A stretch of DNA of 38,467 nt from a virus. The stretch lies in the IMG/VR virus record IMGVR_UViG_3300033153_004517, positions 1-38,467 of that record. One strand, written 5' to 3'. The notes beneath the pieces are model-generated. The model saw only the letters and a list, made by a program, of their open reading frames with translations, searched no databases and was not told the DNA's origin. The translations under genes were made by a program, and so were the position numbers. Positions 6,925-15,036 of the stretch are shown here, one piece after another (within the stretch, counting starts at the first letter, position 1; each line of letters begins with the position of its first letter).

Positions 6925-6932
6925 TATTTATA
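6925..6932 (-). promoter_or_regulatory. Late promoter (TATAAATA) for the RHH/GIY-YIG cassette
   Basis: Minus-strand TATAAATAAGTGTATAAG, 45 bases before the RHH start. The 20 bases at 6943-6924 are identical to those at 2369-2350 in front of the split-intein endonuclease. Confidence 0.7.
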
Positions 6933-6960
6933 AAAGTAATACACCAACTTGAAAAATTAT

Positions 6961-7731
6961 TTATTGATATATAAAATCTTTATCAACTTCAACATCGTTA
7001 ATAAAATTTTCATTAGGATTCTTTTGCGTATAATCCACATTTGTGTCTGAATTACTATTATAATCATACATCTGCATACTATCACTTACAAAATTCTTAA
7101 CATAATTGAATTTGTTCTTTAATAAGTCTTTTTCTTTTTTAATTTCTTGAAGAAAGGCTCTCCAAACTGCAAATGTAAAATATGTGAAGGGTTTACTATT
7201 TTTCCTATTTCTATCAAAGGTTCTTAATCCTTTAATACAATGTTCCATCGCTAACATTTTCATATCTTCTAAAAATGGATAATTTCTGTATTGTGGTTTA
7301 ATTGAAAAATTGTCAATAATAAGATTTACTTTAATACCTATATTATTATACACCTTTCTATGTTTAGTTCGTTCTTTACCTGATAGTTTGACTTTCTTTA
7401 TTTTATCATTACAGTCTTTTATCCTATCTTCATATTCTTGTATTCTTTTGTTAATCAGTAATTCTCTGTGTTTTACTTCTTTCTTCATTTTCTTGATATT
7501 TTCTTTTTCTACTGATGTAAGTGTGATTTTTCTTAATTTGGTATGTTGTATGTAATCTTTTTTATTGTAGAAGTCTTCATTATCCTTTATCACATTCTCT
7601 ATTCCTAATTCTGCTTCTTTAACACCATCATCAAGAACATTATACCAGTAAACTTTTTCTTCAAAATCTTGCCATAAACAAAGTTCATCAAAAAATTCGG
7701 TGTTATCAATGTAATGATTTTTCTTATACAT
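6961..7731 (-). CDS. gp55: Late-transcription sigma factor, gp55-like
   Basis: 256 residues. Residues about 143-205 resemble sigma region 2: YPFLEDMKMLAMEHCIKGLR, a charged link, then KPFTYFTFAVWRAFLQEIKK, which corresponds to the -10-recognition part of T4 gp55. T4 gp55 (185 residues) replaces sigma70 on host RNA polymerase to read TATAAATA promoters, the motif found repeatedly in this window, so the assignment is consistent with context. The N-terminal 140 residues are long, charged and coiled-coil-like, without a T4 counterpart that I recognise. It has an early promoter at 7794-7822 and a possible late one at 7875. The Shine-Dalgarno is weak. Confidence 0.8.
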   Translation of the reverse strand: MYKKNHYIDNTEFFDELCLWQDFEEKVYWYNVLDDGVKEAELGIENVIKDNEDFYNKKDYIQHTKLRKITLTSVEKENIKKMKKEVKHRELLINKRIQEYEDRIKDCNDKIKKVKLSGKERTKHRKVYNNIGIKVNLIIDNFSIKPQYRNYPFLEDMKMLAMEHCIKGLRTFDRNRKNSKPFTYFTFAVWRAFLQEIKKEKDLLKNKFNYVKNFVSDSMQMYDYNSNSDTNVDYTQKNPNENFINDVEVDKDFIYQ

Positions 7732-7793
7732 ATGTTTTTTCTCTGATTTATAATTAAAATAAAATTTTAGATATAAAATTTTACTACACCTAT

Positions 7794-7822
7794 AATATAC
7801 AAAATAAATGTTTCTTTGTCAA
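7794..7822 (-). promoter_or_regulatory. Early sigma70-type promoter for the gp55-like gene
   Basis: TTGACA (7822-7817), 17-base spacer, TATATT (7799-7794). Four 10-bp tandem repeats end eight bases upstream of the -35 box. Confidence 0.8.
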
Positions 7823-7830
7823 GTCTTTTT

Positions 7831-7870
7831 TTAACTTTCTTTAACATTCTTTAACATTCTTTAACATTCA
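7831..7870. repeat. Four 10-bp tandem repeats upstream of the gp55 promoter
   Basis: Plus-strand units ttaactttct, ttaacattct, ttaacattct, ttaacattca follow one another with an exact 10-base period, close to one helical turn. They lie between the late motif at 7875 and the early -35 box. Confidence 0.85.
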
Positions 7871-7874
7871 GTAA

Positions 7875-7882
7875 TATTTATA
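7875..7882 (-). promoter_or_regulatory. Possible late promoter after the capsid-gene terminator
   Basis: Minus-strand TATAAATATTACTGAATG, three bases after the T-run of the gp23 terminator. It could keep the gp55-like gene on late; the sequence after the core differs from the other late sites (no ATAGT). Confidence 0.5.
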
Positions 7883-7885
7883 GAC

Positions 7886-7913
7886 GAAAAAAGGGTTCAC
7901 GAAGAACCCCTTT
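7886..7913 (-). terminator. Rho-independent terminator of the gp23 gene
   Basis: Stem GGGTTC/GAACCC with a 5-base loop, extended by A/T pairs past a bulge, followed by TTTTTT, about 20 bases after the capsid stop codon. Confidence 0.8.
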
Positions 7914-7933
7914 AACACTATGTTAAACCGTTA

Positions 7934-9679
7934 TTAGTTTAATCCACCAATTGATGAACCATCTAAGTCAACAGTTACTGTTCTATAGTAGTACTCTGCA
8001 CCATATAGGTTGTTTATGATAGCGTCTCTTGTTAAGAAACCATAAACATCTTGCATTGAATCAGGGTCAATCGCTTTCTTAACTTGAAGTGCGATGTATG
8101 GACAGTAAATTAAACCTGCATCATACTGACTTTGTCCTTTATATCCAACAAGAGCATAATCTTGTCCAAATAAGTTATAAGTATCTACATAAACCTTAAG
8201 GTTTTGTAACATACCTACGAAAGAAAGTCCTGAAATTAGAGCTTCACCTGCTGTTGCTGCTACAGGAATAAAGTCAAGAGCTTGAAGGCAAGTTAATACA
8301 TTAGGTGTAACAACAACAAAGTTACCGCTACCTCTTCTTGTATAAAGTGCTATTTCGTTAGCTTCTTTTCTTAGCTTAGTTGCTAATGTTGCGAACTTTT
8401 CTTTTTCATATCTACCATCAGCCATAGCTGTAACAGCTACAGGTGTACCATCACCAGATGCAGTTGCATTAGCAAATCCTACATAATCACCATACTTCCA
8501 ACTACCTGCGTTAGTAGATACAGTAAGAATTCTTTCAAGGATGTCTGCGTTAATTTCATTAGCTACTTCAAATTCTGCAATTCTCATTAGCTCTTCGTTA
8601 ACTAACATACCATGAACGGCTTTTAAATCTTGATACATTTCATCAGAGTATTGTAGTTTTAACTTTCTAGTCTTAACATACACTGGTACTCTTTCCATAG
8701 TCATCTTAATAGTTTTCCATTCAGGAGTTCCATCAGGAGAACCATAAACACCCATTTGTTCACCTTCTGCTGTAGTATATCTACCAGTAAAGTTTTTAAG
8801 AACAAATCTGAATCCAATTTCATTATGGAAATACTGTGTAATTGCACCAGCATCGTAATCACTTACATCAATATCATCACCAGTATCTACAACATTAGCA
8901 TCATATGTAACGTCAGTAAAATATACAGTATCAGTTGTAGCTGGAATAAATGCTAAACTATCATCAGCTTTTGTATATCTGTTAACCATGATTTTTACAA
9001 AGCTTGATGTTTCTTCTTTATAAACAATTTCACCAGCAATATAATCTTCTTCATCTGCAAAACCTACACCACCACCTTCTTTAGCTGTAAGAGTATCACC
9101 AGTACCAGCTGCTACTGAGTATTCGTGGGCAAGTAAATTACCAACAGTTACATTTGCGTAATCTACTGCTGTTGCACTAGAACCACCTGTTGTATCTTTT
9201 GCAAACACAAGTACATAAGACATGTGTTGCGGTCCATAAGTATCGTTGTCATTTGCAACGTTATCTTCATTAGATGCTCTATCCAATGAACCTGGTTGTT
9301 GCCATACATTATCTCTGTCACCAGCATAGTGGAAACGAAGTGCATATGCAAAACCTTGAGGAGCATTCATAGGTTGAACACCAACTAAATCTAAAGCAGA
9401 CATAGATTTGTATGCCCTACGTATAGTAGGAACTAAAATCTTTAAGAACGGTTCAACACCGCCTGTAGACTGAATGTAAGATTCGTTAAGGCTTTTACCC
9501 ATTTGCTCATACTGAGACTCAACCCAGTTGTGCTGATTTTCAATCAGCCTTGCTACAGTACCAAGTTCGTCTTTTTGAAGACTCGGCGCATTTTCAGCAA
9601 GTAGGAGCTTTTGCCACTTTACAACAAGTCTGGAATTATCCTTCTCGTTTAAAGCAGTTTCATTTTTGTTTTTATCCAT
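7934..9679 (-). CDS. gp23: Major capsid protein, gp23-like
   Basis: 581 residues (T4 gp23 has 521). The N-terminus aligns with the T4 gp23 delta region: KWQKLLLAENAPS and ARLIENQ correspond to T4 KWKPLLEGEGLPE and AKIFENQ. ALDLVGVQPMNAPQGFAYAL matches the T4 segment around CGVQPMNSPTGQVFAL at the start of the mature shell domain. A leucine-x-glutamate site at residues 64-66 (LNE) fits the gp21 cleavage rule and lies where T4 gp23 is cut. The gene is directly after scaffold and protease genes, as in T4, with a strong late promoter and its own terminator. Confidence 0.95.
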   Translation of the reverse strand: MDKNKNETALNEKDNSRLVVKWQKLLLAENAPSLQKDELGTVARLIENQHNWVESQYEQMGKSLNESYIQSTGGVEPFLKILVPTIRRAYKSMSALDLVGVQPMNAPQGFAYALRFHYAGDRDNVWQQPGSLDRASNEDNVANDNDTYGPQHMSYVLVFAKDTTGGSSATAVDYANVTVGNLLAHEYSVAAGTGDTLTAKEGGGVGFADEEDYIAGEIVYKEETSSFVKIMVNRYTKADDSLAFIPATTDTVYFTDVTYDANVVDTGDDIDVSDYDAGAITQYFHNEIGFRFVLKNFTGRYTTAEGEQMGVYGSPDGTPEWKTIKMTMERVPVYVKTRKLKLQYSDEMYQDLKAVHGMLVNEELMRIAEFEVANEINADILERILTVSTNAGSWKYGDYVGFANATASGDGTPVAVTAMADGRYEKEKFATLATKLRKEANEIALYTRRGSGNFVVVTPNVLTCLQALDFIPVAATAGEALISGLSFVGMLQNLKVYVDTYNLFGQDYALVGYKGQSQYDAGLIYCPYIALQVKKAIDPDSMQDVYGFLTRDAIINNLYGAEYYYRTVTVDLDGSSIGGLN

Positions 9680-9733
9680 TTTTTTGTACCTCTTTGAATT
9701 TTAATTATTTGTAATTTTTTTATCTTATACTAT

Positions 9734-9741
9734 TATTTATA
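9734..9741 (-). promoter_or_regulatory. Late promoter for the major capsid gene
   Basis: Minus-strand TATAAATAATAGTATAAG, about 55 bases before the ATG; the leader carries AGAGGT as Shine-Dalgarno. Confidence 0.8.
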
Positions 9742-9774
9742 ACTGAAAACCTATAAGTTATAAAAGTTTTTTTA

Positions 9775-11046
9775 TTATAGCATACCAGTATACACATCGT
9801 CAGCAGTTTTTTCGGTACTGTTTTCAAATATTGGTGTGCTATCCGTAGTTAAAACTGATTCAGTTTCTTCTTTTTTATAAGTTTCTTGAAGTTTTTCAAT
9901 TAATTTATCTTTTTTAATTTTTTTGCTAATTCTTTCTTTTTGCTTATCTTCTTTTAATATACCAATTGCTTCTTTCTTCAAATCATTATAGAATTGTTCA
10001 AAATTCTTAACTGGTATTTTACTTGCTCGTTCTTCGATTAATTTCTTAGTATCTTCATTATCAACATTTTCTGTAATATCTCTAACTAAACCGTGTTTGA
10101 TTAAAAGATTTACTTTATTTCTAAGTTTAGTGTTGTTTTCTTTCAATGAAGATATTGCAGTTACTTGGTTGGTTTGTGTTTCTTCAAGTTTATGGTTATC
10201 TTCTTGAAGTGTAATGTATGATTTATTCAATCTTTTAAACTTTTCTTCAAATTTCTTTAAATCTTCTTTATATTGTAAAGATTCTTTAACCATTTCTTCA
10301 TCTACAAAGCTATCTTTCATTTCCATCATAATTTGTCTTGAAACATAATCTATGTACTTATCAATTCTTTTCTTTTCTTTGATAACGAATTCATTAATTT
10401 CTTTTTCTTTATTCTGCTCAATTTCTACAACTTTGAGTTTTAATCTGTCGTCAAATGTTTCTGATAATGTTTTTACTTGGTCGTTTAAGAAATTTTCAAT
10501 AATGTTTTTAACTTTAGATTTCATATTTTTAGTAATTGTTTTATTTTCTACTAATGAAACCAATCTATCTACTTGTTCTGTTATAGATTCTGTTAAATCG
10601 TGTTTTTCCATTTCTTTAACAGGTTGTAAATCATTAATCCTTTTTTCAACATTTTCCTTCACCTTTGTACTACTTTTCTGATAAATTTCATCGTCTGTTT
10701 CATTTTGTTGAAGAAGTTTTTCTATTCTGTCGATTTTCTGTGTAATCATATTCTTTTCATCGTCTTTGATTTTTGGGTCTACATAATCTTGTGACACTTC
10801 TTTTTCGTTAACATCGCATTCTTCATCGCATTCTTCATCTACATTATCAATAGTTTTGAAATTTTGTTCAAACATATTTTTATCTAGTGTTAATGTGTAA
10901 TCGGAATCTTTTAAATCAAACCCACTATCTTTTTTAACGTTTAATGTTACAGAATTATTATCTTCTTCTAATACAGCAACAACATCATCTTGAATAATTA
11001 CAAAGTCTTCTGTGATTATATCATTTTTTGCTGAAAGTATTTTCAT
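9775..11046 (-). CDS. gp22: Prohead core scaffold protein, gp22-like
   Basis: 423 residues, highly charged (Lys/Glu) and mostly helical, with long coiled-coil segments around residues 140-330 and few aromatic residues. This composition and its position between the prohead protease and the capsid gene match T4 gp22, the internal scaffold digested by gp21 during maturation; T4 gp22 is shorter (269). No single signature motif identifies it, so the assignment rests on composition and gene order. AAAGGA Shine-Dalgarno. The C-terminus (DDVYTGML) might be the capsid-contact end, by analogy only. Confidence 0.75.
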   Translation of the reverse strand: MKILSAKNDIITEDFVIIQDDVVAVLEEDNNSVTLNVKKDSGFDLKDSDYTLTLDKNMFEQNFKTIDNVDEECDEECDVNEKEVSQDYVDPKIKDDEKNMITQKIDRIEKLLQQNETDDEIYQKSSTKVKENVEKRINDLQPVKEMEKHDLTESITEQVDRLVSLVENKTITKNMKSKVKNIIENFLNDQVKTLSETFDDRLKLKVVEIEQNKEKEINEFVIKEKKRIDKYIDYVSRQIMMEMKDSFVDEEMVKESLQYKEDLKKFEEKFKRLNKSYITLQEDNHKLEETQTNQVTAISSLKENNTKLRNKVNLLIKHGLVRDITENVDNEDTKKLIEERASKIPVKNFEQFYNDLKKEAIGILKEDKQKERISKKIKKDKLIEKLQETYKKEETESVLTTDSTPIFENSTEKTADDVYTGML

Positions 11047-11060
11047 AATATATTCCTTTT

Positions 11061-11675
11061 TTATTTTATAATATTATATCTTCTATTTTCGTGTTCAAAT
11101 AATATACTATCCTCAGTACGTTTTACAACCACGCCTTCTATTAATACATCATTTTTACGAATACTTATATAAGTATCTTTACCTTCTGTGCGTAACATAG
11201 ATTTTAAATCATTATAATTATAACCCATAATACTATTTTGTTCGGAAACTTGTATTTTTTTAGATTCTTTTCTTTTAAGTAAAAAACCTTCTCTTAGTGT
11301 TTTATTTAAATAATCACTAATTTCTTTTTTATTTATATCATATGAATCATAATCTGGGTCACTAACTATACTTCTATACACTAAATTTACATCTGTGGGT
11401 TCTAATTCTAAATCCTCCCCAAAATCGCTTTTTACAATATCAATATGTTTTTTCATAAAGTCTTCTTTTGATAGATAACCTTCTTTAACTGCTTCAATGC
11501 TTCTATCGTTAATAGGTTCTTTATTTCTATTTTCTAATTCAACATCTATATCGTAATTAATAGTATTCTTTAATGGATGACCTATATCCCCACTATCGTA
11601 AACAGATTCTTTCAAATGGGTATTAGCTAAATCTTCGGCTGTTACAATATTATAAAATTCGTCTATATTACTCAT
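11061..11675 (-). CDS. Hypothetical prohead-associated protein
   Basis: 204 residues from the ATG at 11675, chosen because AAAGGA lies at proper spacing; an upstream ATG at 11693 lies inside the gp21 gene. The protein is acidic, with a C-terminal beta-rich part (TYISIRKNDVLIEGVVVKRT, then ILFEHENRRYNIIK) that looks like a small barrel. It sits between gp21 and the scaffold gene, so a prohead core role is plausible, but no T4 counterpart is recognised. Confidence 0.65.
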   Translation of the reverse strand: MSNIDEFYNIVTAEDLANTHLKESVYDSGDIGHPLKNTINYDIDVELENRNKEPINDRSIEAVKEGYLSKEDFMKKHIDIVKSDFGEDLELEPTDVNLVYRSIVSDPDYDSYDINKKEISDYLNKTLREGFLLKRKESKKIQVSEQNSIMGYNYNDLKSMLRTEGKDTYISIRKNDVLIEGVVVKRTEDSILFEHENRRYNIIK

Positions 11676-11685
11676 ATTATATCCT

Positions 11686-12366
11686 TTATCCATTTATCTT
11701 ATTTATAATAGTATTGTATAATGCTACTCTATCTTTGGGGTTAATCGTTTTTAAAGCATTTTTAAAGCCTTCTATCTCTTGTTCTGACAATAACCCTTCT
11801 TTATATATTAAATCCGCTGATTCATTAGTTATGGCATGTACAATGGCATCTGGTGCTGATGGTTGGAATACTACGTCTATATAGTATAGTCTAAAATCTT
11901 CTTCAACCTTTTTATCATTACCAACTGTTCCAGTACCTCTACTTGAAACACCTATTTCAAATCCCATATTGAATAAATCTTGAACTAAAGCACCAACACC
12001 ATGATTACCAATAACAGATTCACCAAGAATGTTGTTATCTTCCCACCATAATCTTTTTGTTCTACCACAAGTTCTTTCTAAATCAAGTTCTAAACTATCG
12101 GGGTGATTTAATTCCATACCCGCTTTGTTCATATTTACAACTTCTGCTATATATCTTTGAACTTCGGGTAATAAAACATTAGTGAATGGATATATTCTAC
12201 CATTACGATTTTGAATATCCCCCTGCATATATATACCATTAATTAAAAATTCCATAATGTTACCATTAGCTTCGTTTAATACTTTTCTAACAGCACAAGT
12301 AGAATTAGAATTTTCAACTAGCATACCATAACCACTATGGTTTTCGTTTAATAATTGTATTTTCAT
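11686..12366 (-). CDS. gp21: Prohead core protease, gp21-like
   Basis: 226 residues (T4 gp21 has 212). Family motifs are clear: QNRNGRIYPFTNV near residues 52-64, MELNHPDS with the likely catalytic His88, EIGVSSRGTG with the likely catalytic Ser141 or Ser142, and a following DFRLYYIDVVFQPSAPDA segment carrying the conserved Asp. Such proteases cut scaffold and capsid proteins after (I/L)xE sites during prohead maturation. Upstream lies a late promoter at 12407-12414. It is followed by core and scaffold genes as in T4. Confidence 0.9.
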   Translation of the reverse strand: MKIQLLNENHSGYGMLVENSNSTCAVRKVLNEANGNIMEFLINGIYMQGDIQNRNGRIYPFTNVLLPEVQRYIAEVVNMNKAGMELNHPDSLELDLERTCGRTKRLWWEDNNILGESVIGNHGVGALVQDLFNMGFEIGVSSRGTGTVGNDKKVEEDFRLYYIDVVFQPSAPDAIVHAITNESADLIYKEGLLSEQEIEGFKNALKTINPKDRVALYNTIINKING

Positions 12367-12385
12367 ATTTAAAACCTTTTTGTTT

Positions 12386-12409
12386 ATTGTTATATTGTTA
12401 TATTGTTAT
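12386..12409. repeat. Three 8-bp tandem repeats (attgttat) in the gp21 leader
   Basis: Three consecutive attgttat units lie just downstream of, and overlapping, the late motif. On the transcript they read AUAACAAU and form an unstructured A/U-rich leader. Confidence 0.7.
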
Positions 12410-12414
12410 TTATA
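12407..12414 (-). promoter_or_regulatory. Late promoter for the gp21-scaffold operon
   Basis: Minus-strand TATAAATAACAATATAAC just after the stop of the beta-propeller gene, about 40 bases before the gp21 ATG. Confidence 0.7.
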
Positions 12415-12418
12415 AAAA

Positions 12419-13444
12419 TTAACTTACACTAGCACCAGTACAACCTTTATCTGTTAATAAAAATCCATATGGGTCATTTCCAAATGTTTTTGAACCAACA
12501 CCAACAAGAAATAATGTTATCGCTTTTGTGCTACCATCTACCTTATAAGTATTATATCCATCTATTGCACCATAAGTAGAGAAAAAATAATCACCTGCAT
12601 AATTAGTATGTAAATTATAACAATCTGTCAAATTACTACCACCATAAGTTAGAATTATTTCATCTAAATCTACAGGATTGTTTATATCTGATACATCAAT
12701 TCTTATTATTTTACACGCGGTAGTTGTGTCAGTGCCAATATTATATAACAAACAAACATAATTATTTTTATCACAAACTCCATCTTTTATTTGAAGTTTG
12801 TTAGTTATACCCACAGGATTAGAAGTTGTTACTGTATGTAACGCAGAATCGTAAAAATGTCTATATCTTCCCCCTGACGTTTCACTTCCAAATGACCAAG
12901 CAACTCCATGTTGGTCTAATACTATAACAGAACCAAATGTAACTCCACCAGCTATTATATTATTAGTACTTTTTTCTAACATATTCACACCATAACTACC
13001 ACTAAAAGCATCAAACCAAACATTACCAAATTTATCTATTTGTGATTGACGAGTGTAAGCTTTAGTTCCAAAATCTTTCACTAATGTTGTATTACCATAA
13101 GTAAAATCATCCAATGGAATTTTTAGTAAATATTGGGCACTAACACCCACAGCACCATATATCACTAAATATAAATATTCAGAATCTCTATCTACCATCA
13201 TCCCATATATTTCTTGTGTAGCATAACCACAATCTGATAATGTTATTTCTGTTTTGGTGTAAGGTGAATCTACATTTATTTTTCCAAATACTCCAGCATA
13301 ACTATAATAAGCATTTCCACTTGTGTCTGTAACTACACTATGTTCCCAATAATTGACTAATGGAGTACCTATTTCAACTTGTTCTATTATTTCGGCATCA
13401 CCGCTTATATCATTTATTCCAACTTTCGTTGCGTAATATTTCAT
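12419..13444 (-). CDS. Beta-propeller-like virion protein, unknown
   Basis: 341 residues, beta-rich, with a recurring blade-like pattern of D..GN.W/Y strands: VVTDTSGNAYYSYAG, QIDKFGNVWFDAF, VLDQHGVAWSFG, DGVCDKNNYVCLLYN, NYAGDYFFSTYG. Such spacing of about 50 residues suggests a beta-propeller. No signal peptide or catalytic motif is visible. It is in the late region, next to fibre and repeat proteins, so a surface-exposed virion or receptor-binding accessory role is plausible. TGGAG Shine-Dalgarno before the ATG. Confidence 0.65.
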   Translation of the reverse strand: MKYYATKVGINDISGDAEIIEQVEIGTPLVNYWEHSVVTDTSGNAYYSYAGVFGKINVDSPYTKTEITLSDCGYATQEIYGMMVDRDSEYLYLVIYGAVGVSAQYLLKIPLDDFTYGNTTLVKDFGTKAYTRQSQIDKFGNVWFDAFSGSYGVNMLEKSTNNIIAGGVTFGSVIVLDQHGVAWSFGSETSGGRYRHFYDSALHTVTTSNPVGITNKLQIKDGVCDKNNYVCLLYNIGTDTTTACKIIRIDVSDINNPVDLDEIILTYGGSNLTDCYNLHTNYAGDYFFSTYGAIDGYNTYKVDGSTKAITLFLVGVGSKTFGNDPYGFLLTDKGCTGASVS

Positions 13445-13447
13445 ATT

Positions 13448-13966
13448 TTAAACTCCATCTGTTGTTAATAACCAACCTTCATCATTTCCAGCAAATTCAA
13501 CATCTTCTATTTTTTCATTTAATAATATCCAAGGATTAGTAACACCTTGAAACGTGACATCTTCTATTTTTTCATTTAGTAATATCCACCCAACATTCGA
13601 ATATGTAATAGGTAAAGTCATGTAAAAAACCCCACTATCACCATTTATATCTTCCCAACCAACAACACTCACTTTTATTTTATAAAAGCCTGTTGTTACA
13701 CTACTTATAGACCATATATAGCTACCATCGTTTGAAGTACTACTTGTTAATGTTGATACAAACACATCTTCATTTGTGTATAAATCTATTTTAACATTTA
13801 AAAAATATCTACTATTAATATAGCCTGTATCCCATTCTATTGTTAGTGTTTCAGGATTATCAAAATTATCATCGGTTTCGGGTATTATGAGTTTAACATA
13901 AGGACTTTTAGAATTGTTTAATTTCCCGTTAAGTTTGTTAGATATTTCATAATTCAGACCACTCAT
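13448..13966 (-). CDS. Ig-like accessory virion protein with a WILLNEKIEDV repeat
   Basis: 172 residues from the ATG at 13966; an ATG at 13990 would add 8 but has no Shine-Dalgarno and abuts a terminator. The later start lies exactly five bases after a late TATAAATA motif and would give a leaderless mRNA. The body resembles a fibronectin/Ig-like domain (ETLTIEWDTGY, DGSYIWSISSVTTGFYKIKV). The C-terminus has two exact copies of WILLNEKIEDV and a shortened third (WLLTTDGV). The function is unknown; a virion surface role is inferred from context. Confidence 0.65.
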   Translation of the reverse strand: MSGLNYEISNKLNGKLNNSKSPYVKLIIPETDDNFDNPETLTIEWDTGYINSRYFLNVKIDLYTNEDVFVSTLTSSTSNDGSYIWSISSVTTGFYKIKVSVVGWEDINGDSGVFYMTLPITYSNVGWILLNEKIEDVTFQGVTNPWILLNEKIEDVEFAGNDEGWLLTTDGV

Positions 13967-13971
13967 ATCAT

Positions 13972-13979
13972 TATTTATA
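13972..13979 (-). promoter_or_regulatory. Late promoter giving a leaderless mRNA (start at 13966)
   Basis: TATAAATA, then ATGAT, then ATG. With T4 geometry (motif at -13 to -6) the A of the ATG at 13966 is +1. Confidence 0.6.
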
Positions 13980-13990
13980 ATATTAGACAT

Positions 13991-14014
13991 AAAAAAGCCC
14001 TAATTAAAGGGCTT
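13991..14014 (-). terminator. Rho-independent terminator of the coiled-coil protein gene
   Basis: Stem AAGCCCT/AGGGCTT with a 6-base loop and TTTTTT, 27 bases after the stop codon at 14041 and right before the late motif at 13972. Confidence 0.82.
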
Positions 14015-14040
14015 GTATTGATTATTATGTATATTTATTA

Positions 14041-14883
14041 TTATTCTTCTATTTCTGATTCGTTTAAATTTAAATGTAATTTCTTTGTAATTCTTCTTAG
14101 TTCATCCAAACCATTCATTTCCTTCATAATTACAGGTTCTTTATTTTCTGCGGTTGCCCATGCTTGTAATATATCACTTGATATATCTTGCATGAATAAT
14201 ATAGAATGATTGAAGAATCTGCTAACTTTGTCGTTAACAATATCACCAGTCATACTTTCAAGTTTCTTGATATATGTTGCTAATTTTACATTTTTAGATT
14301 CGTCTATTTTATCACAAACTTCTTGAGAGAATTGGTCTCTACATTTTAAACACATATTAGTACATATAGTCTTAAGTTTTTCTATTGCAAATCCCATATC
14401 AGAATCACTATCAAACATATACGACATACTATCCATTATCCATTCACCGAAGTCGGCACATTGTTCTACAATATAAATTCTTAGTTTTTCTTCATTAAAG
14501 AAAGGAAGTACATCACCAATCTTAGACCTGATAACCCCCATATAATGTTTTCTCTTACTATTAGTATCTTCACCAACTTTCCATAACGCATATAAATCAG
14601 CCATTTCTTGTTTTATTTCCTTGAAATACTTTTGATTCTCTTTCATCATATCTTTAAGTTCGTTATGCTCTTGAATATTTTTTGTTTGGTAACTTCTTAC
14701 TTCTTCTACTAAATTAACTTTGGTATCATCACTCACAACATTATTACTAAAAGCTTTATCCAATGCTTTATTCATTATATGTTCTTGTTGTTTATCACGT
14801 TTTTTGTTTCCAGTAAAATAGAAATAAGCAATTACCCCTAATATCCCACCTTCAACTAAATACTTTATTATCGTTACATCCAT
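14041..14883 (-). CDS. Membrane-anchored coiled-coil protein, unknown
   Basis: 280 residues. An N-terminal hydrophobic segment (YLVEGGILGVIAYFYFTG, about residues 8-25) is followed by Lys/Arg residues, so it is probably anchored with the bulk in the cytoplasm. Residues 30-100 form a charged coiled coil, then a helical domain with several Cys (MCLKCRDQFSQEVC). No family is recognised. Its ATG overlaps the end of the 49-residue membrane protein gene and the two share a late promoter. The architecture recalls phage proteins working at the inner membrane, but no lysis or exclusion function can be shown. Confidence 0.65.
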   Translation of the reverse strand: MDVTIIKYLVEGGILGVIAYFYFTGNKKRDKQQEHIMNKALDKAFSNNVVSDDTKVNLVEEVRSYQTKNIQEHNELKDMMKENQKYFKEIKQEMADLYALWKVGEDTNSKRKHYMGVIRSKIGDVLPFFNEEKLRIYIVEQCADFGEWIMDSMSYMFDSDSDMGFAIEKLKTICTNMCLKCRDQFSQEVCDKIDESKNVKLATYIKKLESMTGDIVNDKVSRFFNHSILFMQDISSDILQAWATAENKEPVIMKEMNGLDELRRITKKLHLNLNESEIEE

Positions 14884-15023
14884 TTTATTTTATCACCTTT
14901 ATTATTAATATTATCTTTTTTATTACGAATGAACATCACATAATATACAACAATAGTAATAGTATAACTTAGTAAAACCAAGAATACTGATATTAAATCT
15001 AATAGTGTAATGTCTAAATTCAT
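14874..15023 (-). CDS. Small single-pass membrane protein, 49 residues
   Basis: Starts MNLDITLLDL and has one long hydrophobic helix (ISVFLVLLSYTITIVVYYVM, residues 11-30), then a basic tail RNKKDNINNKGDKIKW, predicting the N-terminus outside and C-terminus in the cytoplasm. Size and layout would fit a small holin-like or regulatory membrane peptide, unproven. The ATG at 15023 is exactly five bases after a late TATAAATA, implying a leaderless message. The end overlaps the next start by 10 bases. Confidence 0.65.
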   Translation of the reverse strand: MNLDITLLDLISVFLVLLSYTITIVVYYVMFIRNKKDNINNKGDKIKWM

Positions 15024-15028
15024 ACTAT

Positions 15029-15036
15029 TATTTATA
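15029..15036 (-). promoter_or_regulatory. Late promoter giving a leaderless mRNA (start at 15023)
   Basis: Minus-strand TATAAATA, ATAGT, ATG: the same 16 bases as at 34515-34500. It overlaps the stop region of the upstream membrane protein gene. Confidence 0.7.

Noticed and set aside
7831-7870. CRISPR-like array
   Set aside because: The four 10-bp units are contiguous without spacers and far too short for CRISPR repeats; no cas genes are present.
12395-12414. The attgttat repeats as a regulatory operator
   Set aside because: They lie inside the transcribed leader in simple A/T-rich sequence and look like slippage; listed only as a repeat.
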